From contig NZ_QKRX01000007.1 of assembly GCF_003284585.1 (NCBI RefSeq), positions 62,001 through 126,000 on the forward strand: 64,000 nt of DNA. The letters run 5' to 3'. This DNA comes from Nitrincola tibetensis (lineage in GTDB: Bacteria > Pseudomonadota > Gammaproteobacteria > Pseudomonadales > Balneatricaceae). Within the stretch, counting starts at the first letter, position 1. Each line of letters begins with the position of its first letter. Under the pieces are notes generated by a model. It worked only from the letters and a program-made list of their open reading frames with translations, did not search any database and was not told the origin of the DNA. A program made the position numbers and the translations under genes. This document shows, one piece after another, positions 8,255-18,177 of the stretch.

Positions 8255-9595
8255 TTATGTCAATGAATTATCGATACGAGTGACGCTAAGCTCTAAGGAG
8301 CCTTTTGAAAGCCTTGCGTTGATCGTCTCATTAAGCTTGACTTGGTTCGACTCAGTAATGCCAAGGCCATCGGCTGTTTGCAAAATAGCATAGCCTCGGC
8401 TGAGTGTGGCCAGTGGGCTCACTTGATGCAGAAGCGCTGCTTGTTGTTTTAAGCGATTATGTTGGTGGTTCATGAATTGCTGCATCGCTAATCTGTGTCG
8501 TGCGTCAAGTTGCTGCAGGTATCGATGGTGCTGCTGAACTAAATTTAAGGGCGCCTGCTTCAGTAGTCGTTTATTCAGTTGCTCAAGTTTAAGTTGGGCA
8601 TTTTTGAGTTGGCGCAGCGTCAGTGAGTGCAGGCGCAGTTCTGCTCGATCAATACGCTGGGCTTGGTCTCTGAGTTTATCACCTGGGTGACGTAAACGTT
8701 TTTTTAGATGAGAGAGAGACTGACGACTGCTATCAATCTGCAGCATTATGGCTTGATGAAGTTGACGAGCCAGACGCGATAGCTGGTTTTGTATATCGAG
8801 TTGATTAGGGCTCAGAATTTCAGCCGCTGCAGAAGGGGTTGGTGCTCGATAATCGGCTACCCAGTCGGCAATGGTGATGTCTGTTTCATGACCGACTGCC
8901 GATACGATGGGGAGGCGACTGGCAAAAATAGCACGAGCAACGATTTCTTCGTTAAAGGGCCAAAGATCCTCAAGCGAGCCACCACCGCGTCCAACAATCA
9001 AAACATCGCAACGTTGATCGCGATTTGCAAACTCAATGGCCTTAACAATCTGTCCTGCGGCTTCTTTTCCTTGTACTGCCGTTGGGTAAAGTGTGACCGC
9101 TAGACCGGGAAAGCGGCGCTGGAGCACGTGTAAAATATCATGTATTGCAGCTCCCGTTGGCGACGTGATGATACCAAGATGCGTGGGATGCGCAGGCAGT
9201 GCGCGTTTATGCTCGGCGGAGAATAACCCTTCAAACTGAAGCTTGGCCTTCAAGGCTTCAAACGCAATTTGCAATTGCCCTGTTCCGCCAAGTGCCATTT
9301 GCTCCGCAATGAGTTGGAAATCCCCACGACCTTCATAGAGGCTAACCTTTGCAGTAAGAACCACTCGGTCACCCTCTTTGGGCAATGTCCGAATAAACTG
9401 AGTACGGTTTTTAAACATAGCGCAGCGAACCTGTGCGCGAGAGTCTTTTAACGTAAAATACCAGTGGCCTGAAGAGGGGCGCGCCAAATTGGAGATCTCA
9501 CCTTCGACTTGAATAAGGCTAAAGGAGGACTCTAATAGTGTTTTGGCAGACTGATTGAGTTCGCTGACAGAGAGAGGCTTGGATAAATTCATAAG
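8255..9595 (-). CDS. xseA: Exodeoxyribonuclease VII large subunit
   Basis: XseA is the large, catalytic subunit of exonuclease VII, which degrades single-stranded DNA from both ends and works in mismatch repair. I place the start at the ATG giving MNLSKPLSVSELNQ (446 residues). Family members begin with this OB-fold region (VEGEISNLARPSSGHWYFTLKD), and the in-frame extension upstream would run into the guaB promoter. The catalytic domain shows GIITSPTGAAIHDIL, DVLIVGRGGGSLEDLWPFN and VSAVGHETDITIAD. A long helical, Gln/Leu/Arg-rich C-terminus follows. It is divergent from guaB, the standard arrangement. Confidence 0.96.
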   Translation of the reverse strand, partial: LMNLSKPLSVSELNQSAKTLLESSFSLIQVEGEISNLARPSSGHWYFTLKDSRAQVRCAMFKNRTQFIRTLPKEGDRVVLTAKVSLYEGRGDFQLIAEQMALGGTGQLQIAFEALKAKLQFEGLFSAEHKRALPAHPTHLGIITSPTGAAIHDILHVLQRRFPGLAVTLYPTAVQGKEAAGQIVKAIEFANRDQRCDVLIVGRGGGSLEDLWPFNEEIVARAIFASRLPIVSAVGHETDITIADWVADYRAPTPSAAAEILSPNQLDIQNQLSRLARQLHQAIMLQIDSSRQSLSHLKKRLRHPGDKLRDQAQRIDRAELRLHSLTLRQLKNAQLKLEQLNKRLLKQAPLNLVQQHHRYLQQLDARHRLAMQQFMNHQHNRLKQQAALLHQVSPLATLSRGYAILQTADGLGITESNQVKLNETINARLSKGSLELSVTRIDNSLT

Positions 9596-9627
9596 AGTGA
9601 TTGTGACTGACTCATCTTTTTGTCTAA

Positions 9628-11217
<1,590 letters not shown>

Positions 11218-11244
11218 ATCTGATACGGTAATTGATTGATAAAG

Positions 11245-11269
11245 TGGGGCGTTTGCTGCCCCATTTTTT
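11245..11269 (+). terminator. Rho-independent terminator or attenuator between guaB and guaA
   Basis: A perfect 6-bp GC-rich stem TGGGGC/GCCCCA with a 7-base loop is followed by six T residues. It is placed 28 bp after the guaB stop. Confidence 0.75.
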
Positions 11270-11347
11270 GTTTTTAAACCCGGCTGCTCAAACGCTTTTG
11301 CTGCAGCGGATTTGATGATTAGACTAGCCTTCACCGGAGTCACTGAA

Positions 11348-12928
11348 ATGAGTAAAGATATTCATGCGCAACGAATTCTAATTTTGGATTTCGGTTCGCA
11401 GTATACCCAGTTGATCGCCAGACGCGTTCGAGAGCTTGGCGTCTATAGCGAGATTCACCCATTTGACATGAGTGAAGATGCAATACGTGAATTCGCGCCA
11501 AAAGGAATTATTTTGGCAGGTGGTCCTGAGTCAGTGACTGAGTTGGACTCACCCAGGGCACCGCAAGTCGTGTTCGATCTTGGCATTCCGTTGTTCGGGA
11601 TTTGCTATGGCATGCAGACCATGGCTGAGCAGTTGGGTGGTGCGGTAGAGTCATCTGAAAAGCGTGAGTTCGGTTATGCGCGGGTGCGTTTAGCCAGTAG
11701 CCCAAGCCGCTTGTTAGAAGGTATCGATGACCATATCGCCAATAACGGCTCCTTATCTTTAGATGTTTGGATGAGTCATGGCGATAAAGTGACTGTGATG
11801 CCTGAAGGGTTTCATGTGATTGCATCGACGGAGTCGGCTCCCATTGCGGCGATGTGCGATCCTGCACGTCAATTTTATGCCGTTCAGTTCCACCCTGAAG
11901 TGACGCACACTAAGCAAGGTATGCGGATACTGGATCGCTTTGTCAGAGAAATCTGTGGTACAGAGGCTTTGTGGACTGCACAAAACATTATCGATGACCT
12001 CATTGAAAAAGTGCGCGCTCAAGTCGGGGACGAGAAAGTTCTGTTGGGCTTGTCAGGTGGTGTTGATTCATCTGTCGTGGCGGCCTTATTGCACAAGGCG
12101 ATCGGTGATCGTTTAACCTGTGTCTTCGTTGATAATGGTTTGTTACGCAAAAATGAAGGCGAGCAGGTCATGGACATGTTTGCTCGAAACATGGGCGTTC
12201 GTGTGATTCGTGCCGATGCTGAAGAGCGTTTCTTAGGGCGTCTGGTTGGTGAGTCAGATCCTGAAGCAAAACGTAAGGCGATTGGCAATACCTTTATAGA
12301 AGTCTTTGATGAAGAGGCTGAGCGTCTGACTGAATGCCGTTTCTTAGCGCAGGGGACAATTTACCCTGATGTTATTGAGTCAGCGGCTTCAAAAACAGGC
12401 AAGGCTCATGTGATCAAGTCGCATCACAATGTGGGTGGTCTGCCAGAAGATATGAAGTTTGATCTAGTTGAGCCTTTGCGTGAATTGTTTAAAGACGAAG
12501 TTCGCAAGATCGGTTTAGAACTAGGCTTGCCGTATGACATGGTTTACCGCCACCCCTTCCCAGGCCCAGGCCTAGGTGTTCGTATCTTGGGTGAGGTGAA
12601 AAAAGAGTACGCGGATATTCTGAGAGAAGCCGATGCCATTTTCATCGAAGAATTGCATAAAGCCGATTGGTACCATAAAACAAGCCAAGCCTTTGCTGTG
12701 TTTTTACCCGTAAAGTCCGTGGGTGTTGTGGGTGATGGCCGTCGATACGAATACGTTATTGCGTTAAGAGCGGTTGAAACGATTGATTTCATGACCGCGC
12801 GTTGGGCACATTTGCCTTACGACTTGTTGGAGACTGTTTCAAGCCGCATCATCAATGAAATCGCTAAGGTTTCACGCGTGACCTATGATGTGTCGAGCAA
12901 GCCGCCAGCTACGATTGAGTGGGAATGA
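11348..12928 (+). CDS. guaA: GMP synthase (glutamine-hydrolysing)
   Basis: GuaA converts XMP to GMP using glutamine and ATP. The start at ATG 11348 follows a GGAG ribosome site and gives 526 residues, matching E. coli (525). The class I glutamine amidotransferase domain has [15 protein letters not shown] with the catalytic cysteine and QFHPEVTHT with the histidine and glutamate. The ATP pyrophosphatase domain has [17 protein letters not shown]. The C-terminal dimerisation domain contains [15 protein letters not shown] and ends with PPATIEWE, the standard end of the family. Confidence 0.98.
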   Translation: MSKDIHAQRILILDFGSQYTQLIARRVRELGVYSEIHPFDMSEDAIREFAPKGIILAGGPESVTELDSPRAPQVVFDLGIPLFGICYGMQTMAEQLGGAVESSEKREFGYARVRLASSPSRLLEGIDDHIANNGSLSLDVWMSHGDKVTVMPEGFHVIASTESAPIAAMCDPARQFYAVQFHPEVTHTKQGMRILDRFVREICGTEALWTAQNIIDDLIEKVRAQVGDEKVLLGLSGGVDSSVVAALLHKAIGDRLTCVFVDNGLLRKNEGEQVMDMFARNMGVRVIRADAEERFLGRLVGESDPEAKRKAIGNTFIEVFDEEAERLTECRFLAQGTIYPDVIESAASKTGKAHVIKSHHNVGGLPEDMKFDLVEPLRELFKDEVRKIGLELGLPYDMVYRHPFPGPGLGVRILGEVKKEYADILREADAIFIEELHKADWYHKTSQAFAVFLPVKSVGVVGDGRRYEYVIALRAVETIDFMTARWAHLPYDLLETVSSRIINEIAKVSRVTYDVSSKPPATIEWE

Positions 12929-12975
12929 TCACGCGTTAGGCACTAGCTGGTATTGACCAGTAATAAAACACTTAT

Positions 12976-13008
12976 AAGCCCATATTTTTATGGGCTTTTT
13001 TGTTTTTT
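12976..13008 (+). terminator. Rho-independent terminator of guaA
   Basis: A perfect 9-bp stem AAGCCCATA/TATGGGCTT with a TTTT loop is followed by a T-rich tract. It stands 47 bp after the guaA stop and marks the end of the conserved chromosomal block before the gene remnants. Confidence 0.9.
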
Positions 13009-13129
13009 GTGTTTGGCAGATTTTAGCAGCGGCAAGCACCCGACCGGGATGGCTTATATGTGGCCGTCACTCCTGCCGATTCCATCTCACAGCATTCGAT
13101 TTAGGTAGGGTCTGGTATAATCCGCCCCC

Positions 13130-13365
13130 ATGAAACTACCACGAAAACAAACAGAAACAGCCCGTTCCAAGAGCGACTTAACCGTCGCAGAACTGGCGCG
13201 CCTGAACGCTGAAAACAGTGTTCTACGTGATGAGAACGAGGCTCTGAAACGACGAGTGGCCTGGTTCGAGAAGCAGTTATTCGGTGAGAAATGCGCTTTA
13301 ATGATCAGGTACCGATTAAAGTGATCTCACTGTCAACGCCAGAACTTGAAGGACCTTCACCCGAG
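13130..13365 (+). pseudogene. IS66-family transposase (TnpC) N-terminal remnant
   Basis: An open stretch of 64 codons (13130-13324) has the leucine-zipper-like start of IS66 TnpC (LARLNAENSVLRDENEALK, then FEKQLFGEK). It then loses frame. In another frame, from 13294, the sequence continues with VPIKVISLSTPELEGPSPE, which matches the next conserved part of this transposase subgroup. A small deletion or frameshift lies between. Everything after about residue 75 of a protein of about 500 is missing, and no tnpA or tnpB was found. It is a dead end-fragment of an insertion sequence. Confidence 0.7.
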
Positions 13366-13432
13366 TTTTTATCGTTAGCTCGTTGGCCTTTTTCGTTCTG
13401 GTGGGGTGCTGTTCGGTAATAGCGCCACGCCC

Positions 13433-13726
13433 TTAGAAAGGGTGGCGGTAACCGATTGATAGGGTTTCGAAACCGCTATTCGGCTTTTTGATCCCCGCGT
13501 TAGAGTAGTGGATCAGACTGACCGAGAGTTCGCTGTTGCCCAGTGCCATGCCGAGGGCGAGGCGGTCTTCGAACTGGAAAGTGGTGGAAAGTTGGTGCTT
13601 TTCAAGATGTGTGTTAAGAAACAGCGCCGCACCGATGCCCGTCTCGACAAACACCCAGCGCTCACCGACAAAGCTCCATCGCAGGGCCGGAGTCAGTGTC
13701 CAGATCGGCATCGGTCTGATGTACAA
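13433..13726 (-). pseudogene. Lipid A deacylase (PagL-like) C-terminal fragment
   Basis: This 97-residue reading frame matches the C-terminal two thirds of PagL-type acyloxyacyl hydrolases, outer-membrane beta-barrels that remove the 3-O acyl chain of lipid A. The catalytic His-x-Ser segment IHYSNAGIKKPNSG is present, preceded by strand-like GERWVFVETGIGAALF and FQFEDRLALGMALG. It ends in phenylalanine, as barrel proteins do. Signal peptide and first strands are missing. The frame begins at the junction with the histidine kinase remnant, so it appears cut by a rearrangement and is probably non-functional. Confidence 0.65.
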
Positions 13727-13729
13727 TGA

Positions 13730-14282
13730 AGAGCTCCTGTTGATCGTGGCCGCTCAGCTCCCCTTTCTCGCCCCTTTGCCTCTGGCATTTGCCTGGTTAC
13801 TGGCTTAAGCCCTGCTCAAGGTACTGTTGTGGGGTATGATCCTGATGATGGCGGCCGATGGAGGCTGTCCTCATCGCGGCCGAGCTGGCCGATATCGACT
13901 TGCCGACCATCAGCCTAGTGAGCCTGCTGGGAATGGCGATCCTGGTGTTTTTCTTCTGGCAGCTGTTCGCCTTCTGTCTGGGTTTCATGGCTATGTCCGA
14001 ACGCCAGTAAAGTTACCGACTGGCGAAGGCCTACGCCGAACTCTCAGCGACTCGTCAGCTGCTGGCGGATAGCGCACGTGCCAGCGAACGCCTGCGCATC
14101 TCCCATGGAACGGCTGGTCGATGATATCCGGCATGTAGCCGCAGGAGGAGCGGCCATTTGCCCCTCGATTACCGAATGCCGAAGGAACGGTGAAGAATCA
14201 GGTTTCGAGCATTCTTTCCAAGCTGGGCGTACGCGACAGGGTGCGCGCGGTGCTGCGCGGCATCGAGTTGGGCTGGATCTGA
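13730..14282 (+). pseudogene. Decayed two-component system (histidine kinase joined to response regulator end)
   Basis: Remnants of a DesK/NarL-type pair read through several frames. From 13731 there is a membrane-segment stretch (AAQLPFLAPLPLAFAW). From 13861 comes another hydrophobic segment, then an in-frame stop. After it, TRQLLADSARASERLRIS matches the linker just before the phospho-accepting histidine of the intact kinase at 15171-16301 (TQSLLHSTTRRDERLRIA). The middle is deleted. From 14181 the sequence gives GTVKNQVSSILSKLGVRDR and ends at 14282, almost identical to the end of the intact regulator (GTIRNQVSSILSKLDVRDR). The GC content is visibly higher than in the flanks. Confidence 0.75.
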
Positions 14283-14532
14283 TGCTTGCAAGGGTCTGGC
14301 ATGGGCGAGCGATAAAGCGTAGCCCATCCGGTTTGCTCGGGAGTCGAGTGGATTCAAGAGCCGGATGAAATATCCGGGCTAAAGACTCACAGCATTAACC
14401 CGGTGATATAGGAATGTACAGTTCCGATGCATTTATTGACCAGTGTTCAATTTGATCGAGTACCCCATCACAGTGCACAAAAATGATCACGCTTTTAGCT
14501 TGCTGATGGTCTTCAGGTGCCCTTCGTGTCAA
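14283..14532. other. Non-coding scar region
   Basis: No coding sequence can be supported in this 250-bp stretch between the decayed and intact two-component systems. An imperfect hairpin (AGCCGGAT/ATCCGGGCT) lies at about 14358-14380. The base composition shifts here from GC-rich back to the level of the surrounding chromosome. Confidence 0.5.
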
Positions 14533-15174
14533 TTATATCAAACCAATTTCCAGGGCCTTCAGAACAGCTCGGGTTCTGTCTCGTACATCGAGTTTGCTCA
14601 GTATGGATGAGACTTGATTTCGAATGGTGCCTACGGATTTATGCAGTGCATCTGCGATCTCTTGGTTTGAATAGCCTCCTGCTACCAGTTGAAGCACTTG
14701 AATTTCTATCTCGGTTAACTGTTCGACTACCAGAGTGTCGTTTGTTTTTATCTGCTCTTTGTCTTTTTCGACCCGACAGGTGACAGCAGGCTGCAGCCAG
14801 GTTTTGCCCTGTGCAAGGCTCAGAATAGCATTGGTCAGTGCCTTAAAACTAACATCTTTGCGGAGATAGCCTTTAGCTCCCAGCTTGATGCACTCCAGTA
14901 CCAAGTTATGATTATCAAACGTGGTAAGGATCAGAACGGGTGTGTTTATATTTCTGTCCTGCATTTGTCGTAGTACATCTTGACCATTAACGCCGGGCAT
15001 TTGCAAATCCAGCAAGAGTACATCCGGCTGATGCTTGGCAATCAATGAAATCACCTCTGTCCCATCATCTGCCTCTGCAACGACATGCATGTCTGGCCTC
15101 AATTGGACCAGGCTTTTGATACCCTCGCGAATCAGATTCTGGTCATCCACCAACAGTATCTTGATATGTGTCAT
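14533..15174 (-). CDS. NarL/LuxR-family response regulator
   Basis: This 213-residue protein is a transcription-activating response regulator. The receiver domain begins with KILLVDDQNLIREG, and the phospho-acceptor aspartate lies in VLLLDLQMPGVNG near residue 56, with the KGYLRKD lysine loop after it. The C-terminal LuxR-type helix-turn-helix reads LTEIEIQVLQLVAGGYSNQE then GTIRNQVSSILSKL. It overlaps the kinase gene by four bases (ATGA), so the two are translationally coupled. A close but ruined relative lies 250 bp away on the opposite strand. Target genes are inferred to be the divergent DUF418-like gene and itself. Confidence 0.92.
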   Translation of the reverse strand: MTHIKILLVDDQNLIREGIKSLVQLRPDMHVVAEADDGTEVISLIAKHQPDVLLLDLQMPGVNGQDVLRQMQDRNINTPVLILTTFDNHNLVLECIKLGAKGYLRKDVSFKALTNAILSLAQGKTWLQPAVTCRVEKDKEQIKTNDTLVVEQLTEIEIQVLQLVAGGYSNQEIADALHKSVGTIRNQVSSILSKLDVRDRTRAVLKALEIGLI

Positions 15175-16301
15175 ATGGGTTCCGGTATTCTGATCTGTAG
15201 ATTGAGTCCGCTCTTTTCTGTGTTCAATATCAGGCGGCCGTCCAACGCTCGAATCCGCTCCATCATCCCGCGTAAGCCATTACCCGGTTTTATAGGTGAT
15301 TGAACCCTGCCGTTATCTTCAATGGTAAGAATTAACTCTCCTGTATCCCGTATCAGGCTCAGCTGGCAGTGTGTTGCATGACTATGCTTCAGTACATTGG
15401 TGATGGCTTCTTGAGCCGAGCGAAAGAGTATTTCGGCTGCTCTGGCGTCAGTAATAACCAGATCAGGGTCAATGGCTACCTGAAGATCTAGGTTATCTAG
15501 ATCTTCAGTCAGAGCAATGAGTGCGCTGCGCAGATCCAGTTCATTACTGCTGCGAATATCCGACACCGCTTCGCGAACATCACCCAGCAGGAGTCGGGTG
15601 ATACTCTGCGCTTTGATGATATACGGTTTTGCATTATCCGTACTTATTTGACTGGCCACTTCCAGTTGAATGCTAAGCGCAGTCAGGTGATGTCCGAGAG
15701 CATCATGAAGGTCTCGCGCAATGCGCAGGCGTTCATCACGTCGGGTGGTTGAGTGAAGGAGGCTCTGTGTAGCACGAAGCTCACGCAGCAGGTGTGAGTT
15801 AATTTCCTTGGCCTTGCGCTCCTCCAGCATGCGATTGGATGCATAGAAGGAAAACAGGTTGAGCAGAATAAACAGGATGGTGTTGAACCAGGCGAACTCT
15901 GCAGGCATTTGTAGAAAGTAGATCAGAGGCATCGCGATGGCGATCACCAAGATCACTGGTGCGCTTAGATAATCACCTAGTTGGGAAACCAGCATGATGC
16001 CCAGAATGACGATGACACCATTAGGAAACAAGAAAAGCAGAATAGACAGTCCAGCGGCTTGAAGAATCAGGCCTAAATAATTGTTCTGGTCGGCAAAAAT
16101 TCGCCAGACTAAACCAGTGATATAAAGTGTGAAGCATGTCGCAGTCAGAGCGATATTGGGCAGGGTGAAATTGAGTCTGTTGTGTACATCCGGATAATCA
16201 ATTTCCCAGAGGTAAATGGTAAGGGAAAACACAAAAGCCCATGCAATGATGCTCAGGGAAAGGTCGTATATTTTGTATCTGGCAGTCTGATGTCTATTCA
16301 T
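15171..16301 (-). CDS. Sensor histidine kinase (HisKA_3/DesK-like)
   Basis: This is a membrane-bound histidine kinase partnered with the adjacent regulator. The start is placed at ATG 16301 (MNRHQTARYKIYD), giving 376 residues; a longer frame would cover the palindrome in the shared control region. Five or six hydrophobic segments fill the first 150 residues with little periplasmic loop, suggesting that it senses the membrane itself. A coiled linker leads to the phospho-accepting histidine in RIARDLHDALGHHLTAL. The ATP domain shows QEAITNVLKHSHA and GNGLRGMMERI. This layout resembles DesK, a membrane-fluidity sensor, but the signal here is unknown. Confidence 0.9.
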   Translation of the reverse strand: MNRHQTARYKIYDLSLSIIAWAFVFSLTIYLWEIDYPDVHNRLNFTLPNIALTATCFTLYITGLVWRIFADQNNYLGLILQAAGLSILLFLFPNGVIVILGIMLVSQLGDYLSAPVILVIAIAMPLIYFLQMPAEFAWFNTILFILLNLFSFYASNRMLEERKAKEINSHLLRELRATQSLLHSTTRRDERLRIARDLHDALGHHLTALSIQLEVASQISTDNAKPYIIKAQSITRLLLGDVREAVSDIRSSNELDLRSALIALTEDLDNLDLQVAIDPDLVITDARAAEILFRSAQEAITNVLKHSHATHCQLSLIRDTGELILTIEDNGRVQSPIKPGNGLRGMMERIRALDGRLILNTEKSGLNLQIRIPEPI

Positions 16302-16341
16302 TTGGTCAGTATTCCATAGGTCAGGCTCTGCCAGCATAGGG

Positions 16342-16359
16342 CAAATGTCATGACATTTG
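16342..16359. promoter_or_regulatory. 18-bp perfect palindrome, candidate operator of the two-component system
   Basis: CAAATGTCA|TGACATTTG is a perfect palindrome in the 140-bp region between the kinase gene and the divergent DUF418-like gene. LuxR-type response regulators bind such dyads as dimers. The position, 40 bp from the kinase start and 82 bp from the divergent start, would allow control of both directions. Function is inferred. Confidence 0.5.
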
Positions 16360-16441
16360 TCACATGCAGTGTATGTGTGCTTCAAATAGTCTGGCTTTGG
16401 GTACAGCGATAGTCAACGGTTAAAAAAGTAAAGGTGGTTAC

Positions 16442-17563
16442 GTGGACGGGCAGCGCAATAATGAAGTGGATGTAATCCGAATAGTGGCTTTGATGGGGAT
16501 CTGCATCGTCAACGTGCCGTTTATGGCATTGCCGGTGGAGGCGGTATTCATGGTGCCCGACAATGCACCAGACAGGCTGGGTGCATTCATTGTTGAAGGC
16601 CTGTTTCAACTTAAGTTTTTTCTGCTGTTCTCTTTTATTTTTGGTTGGGGGATGGCAATTCAGGCGCGTACAGCTGAGCATTCCGGTCAGGCGTTTTCCG
16701 AACGTTACTTTCGCAGGTTGATTGGTCTGGCCTTGATGGGTGTCGGGCATGCCGTGCTGGTGTTCAGTGCTGACATTCTGTTGCTGTATGCATTGTTGGG
16801 CATATTGCTTTGGCTGTTAAGGGGGTTGTCTCCACATTCTCTCATCTATTTTGCGGTCAGTATGATCCCAGTCAGCCTCGCTTGTTTGTCGGTGCTGGCG
16901 GTTTTCATTGATGAGTTGCTCAAAAGCGATATGATCAATATGGGTGTTGAGGGGCATCATCTCGCTGGCTCATTTATTCAGGCGACACAGGGGCGGTTGC
17001 ATGAATGGCCAGTGACCTTTCTCTTTTTACTGTTCTTGCAAGGACCCTTGGCTCTGGGCGCATTTACTTGTGGTCTGGCGGCAGCCAAAACTGATTTTTT
17101 CGTGCTGGGAAGCGATGGGTTTGTGGCCCTGAAAGCGTCAGTTCCAATGCTGTTGTTGATCGCATTACCTTGTAATCTTCTCTATGCGGCGACCATGAGC
17201 GGGGTGATTCCGTCCACTTCTGAATGGTTAAGTTTTGTCGGGTTTATTGCGATGGGGTTGGGTGCACCGGCACTATCTGCTATCTATCTGTATTTGATCA
17301 TTATTGCTTCTCGTCGCTTCAGCTTTCCATTGTTGCTTATGATGGCAGGCCGAAACTCGCTATCGACCTATATTTTACAAGGGGTTGTATGTGGCTTCGT
17401 CTTCAGTGGCTACGGACTAGGGTTATTCAATCAGTATGGGCTTTTGGTGTTGGTGCCTGTCTCGGTTTTGATCGGTGTTCTGTCCATGTTGCTTGTGGGT
17501 AGTTATGCCAGATTGTTCGGTCGTGGACCGCTGGAGCCTTTATTACGAAAAATCAGCGGTTGA
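16442..17563 (+). CDS. DUF418-like multi-pass membrane protein
   Basis: This 373-residue integral membrane protein starts with GTG and the sequence DVIRIVALMGICIVN, a family-type opening in which a charged N-terminus leads straight into the first membrane helix. About nine to ten hydrophobic segments follow. The block FSFIFGWGMAIQ and, near the C-terminus, GRNSLSTYILQGVV are typical of the YeiB/DUF418 family. Members are thought to act in transport or in acyl/cell-envelope modification, but no biochemical role is firmly known. It is divergent from the two-component system and is the likely target of it. A small secreted protein gene follows 14 bp later. Confidence 0.82.
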   Translation: MDGQRNNEVDVIRIVALMGICIVNVPFMALPVEAVFMVPDNAPDRLGAFIVEGLFQLKFFLLFSFIFGWGMAIQARTAEHSGQAFSERYFRRLIGLALMGVGHAVLVFSADILLLYALLGILLWLLRGLSPHSLIYFAVSMIPVSLACLSVLAVFIDELLKSDMINMGVEGHHLAGSFIQATQGRLHEWPVTFLFLLFLQGPLALGAFTCGLAAAKTDFFVLGSDGFVALKASVPMLLLIALPCNLLYAATMSGVIPSTSEWLSFVGFIAMGLGAPALSAIYLYLIIIASRRFSFPLLLMMAGRNSLSTYILQGVVCGFVFSGYGLGLFNQYGLLVLVPVSVLIGVLSMLLVGSYARLFGRGPLEPLLRKISG

Positions 17564-17577
17564 AAAGGGGAGATATT

Positions 17578-18100
17578 ATGGGGCATGTCAGGCTTTATAC
17601 TGCACTCATACTGCTGTTTTCATCTGTTGGTGTGAGCGCCCAATCTTTGTTTGAATATGCAGTGTATATTGATGGTGCATCTGCTTCCTGGTGCCGGGGA
17701 AGTTCTGGCGATTAGTGAGTTGATATTGTCAGATGAGCATGAGGCGGTAGTTGGTACTCGTTTTGCTCGTGATAGCTTTGATACCAGTTTTCTTGGTATT
17801 CCTTATCTGTGGAAAAATTTAGGGTATGTGCTTCCGGATAGTATGTATATCTTTGATACAGAGAAGATGTATATATACTCTGCTGAAATTGAGTATCGGG
17901 GTGAAGGGCACCACCACTTCAATGGTGCAGTTGTAACATCACATCACTATACATTAAACCCTTCAGGTGCTGATCCAGCTGAGATCCGGCTTGCCAGTGC
18001 GGATGGTCGTGATCCCCATTTTCTGGAGGTAGTAGGCGATTCATACAGAGTAGTGTTGACGTCTAAGCAATCTGAGAGACCTAGTAGAGTTCTTGAGTGA
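17578..18100 (+). pseudogene. Secreted hypothetical protein, split by a frameshift
   Basis: ATG 17578, behind a GGGGAG ribosome site, opens a frame of 45 codons with a clear signal peptide (MGHVRLYTALILLFSSVGVS, cleavage after SA-Q). It ends at a TAG at 17713. A second frame running to the stop at 18100 continues with EVLAISELILSDEHEAVVGT and has no signal of its own. A single frameshift near 17690-17710 would join them into about 173 residues. The mature part is rich in Tyr, Asp and His and unrecognised. Either the gene is recently inactivated or there is a sequencing error. It follows the DUF418-like gene in an apparent operon. Confidence 0.6.
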
Positions 18101-18177
18101 AGTTTTTCCGATCTGAACTGACACATCTTATGTCTTAAGGGGGCATCAGAGCCAAGAATATCCCAAGTCAATCAACT

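Noticed and set aside
14078-14368. 96-codon plus-strand frame after the kinase remnant
   Set aside because: Its frame differs from that of the recognisable regulator end (14181-14282); the product resembles nothing.
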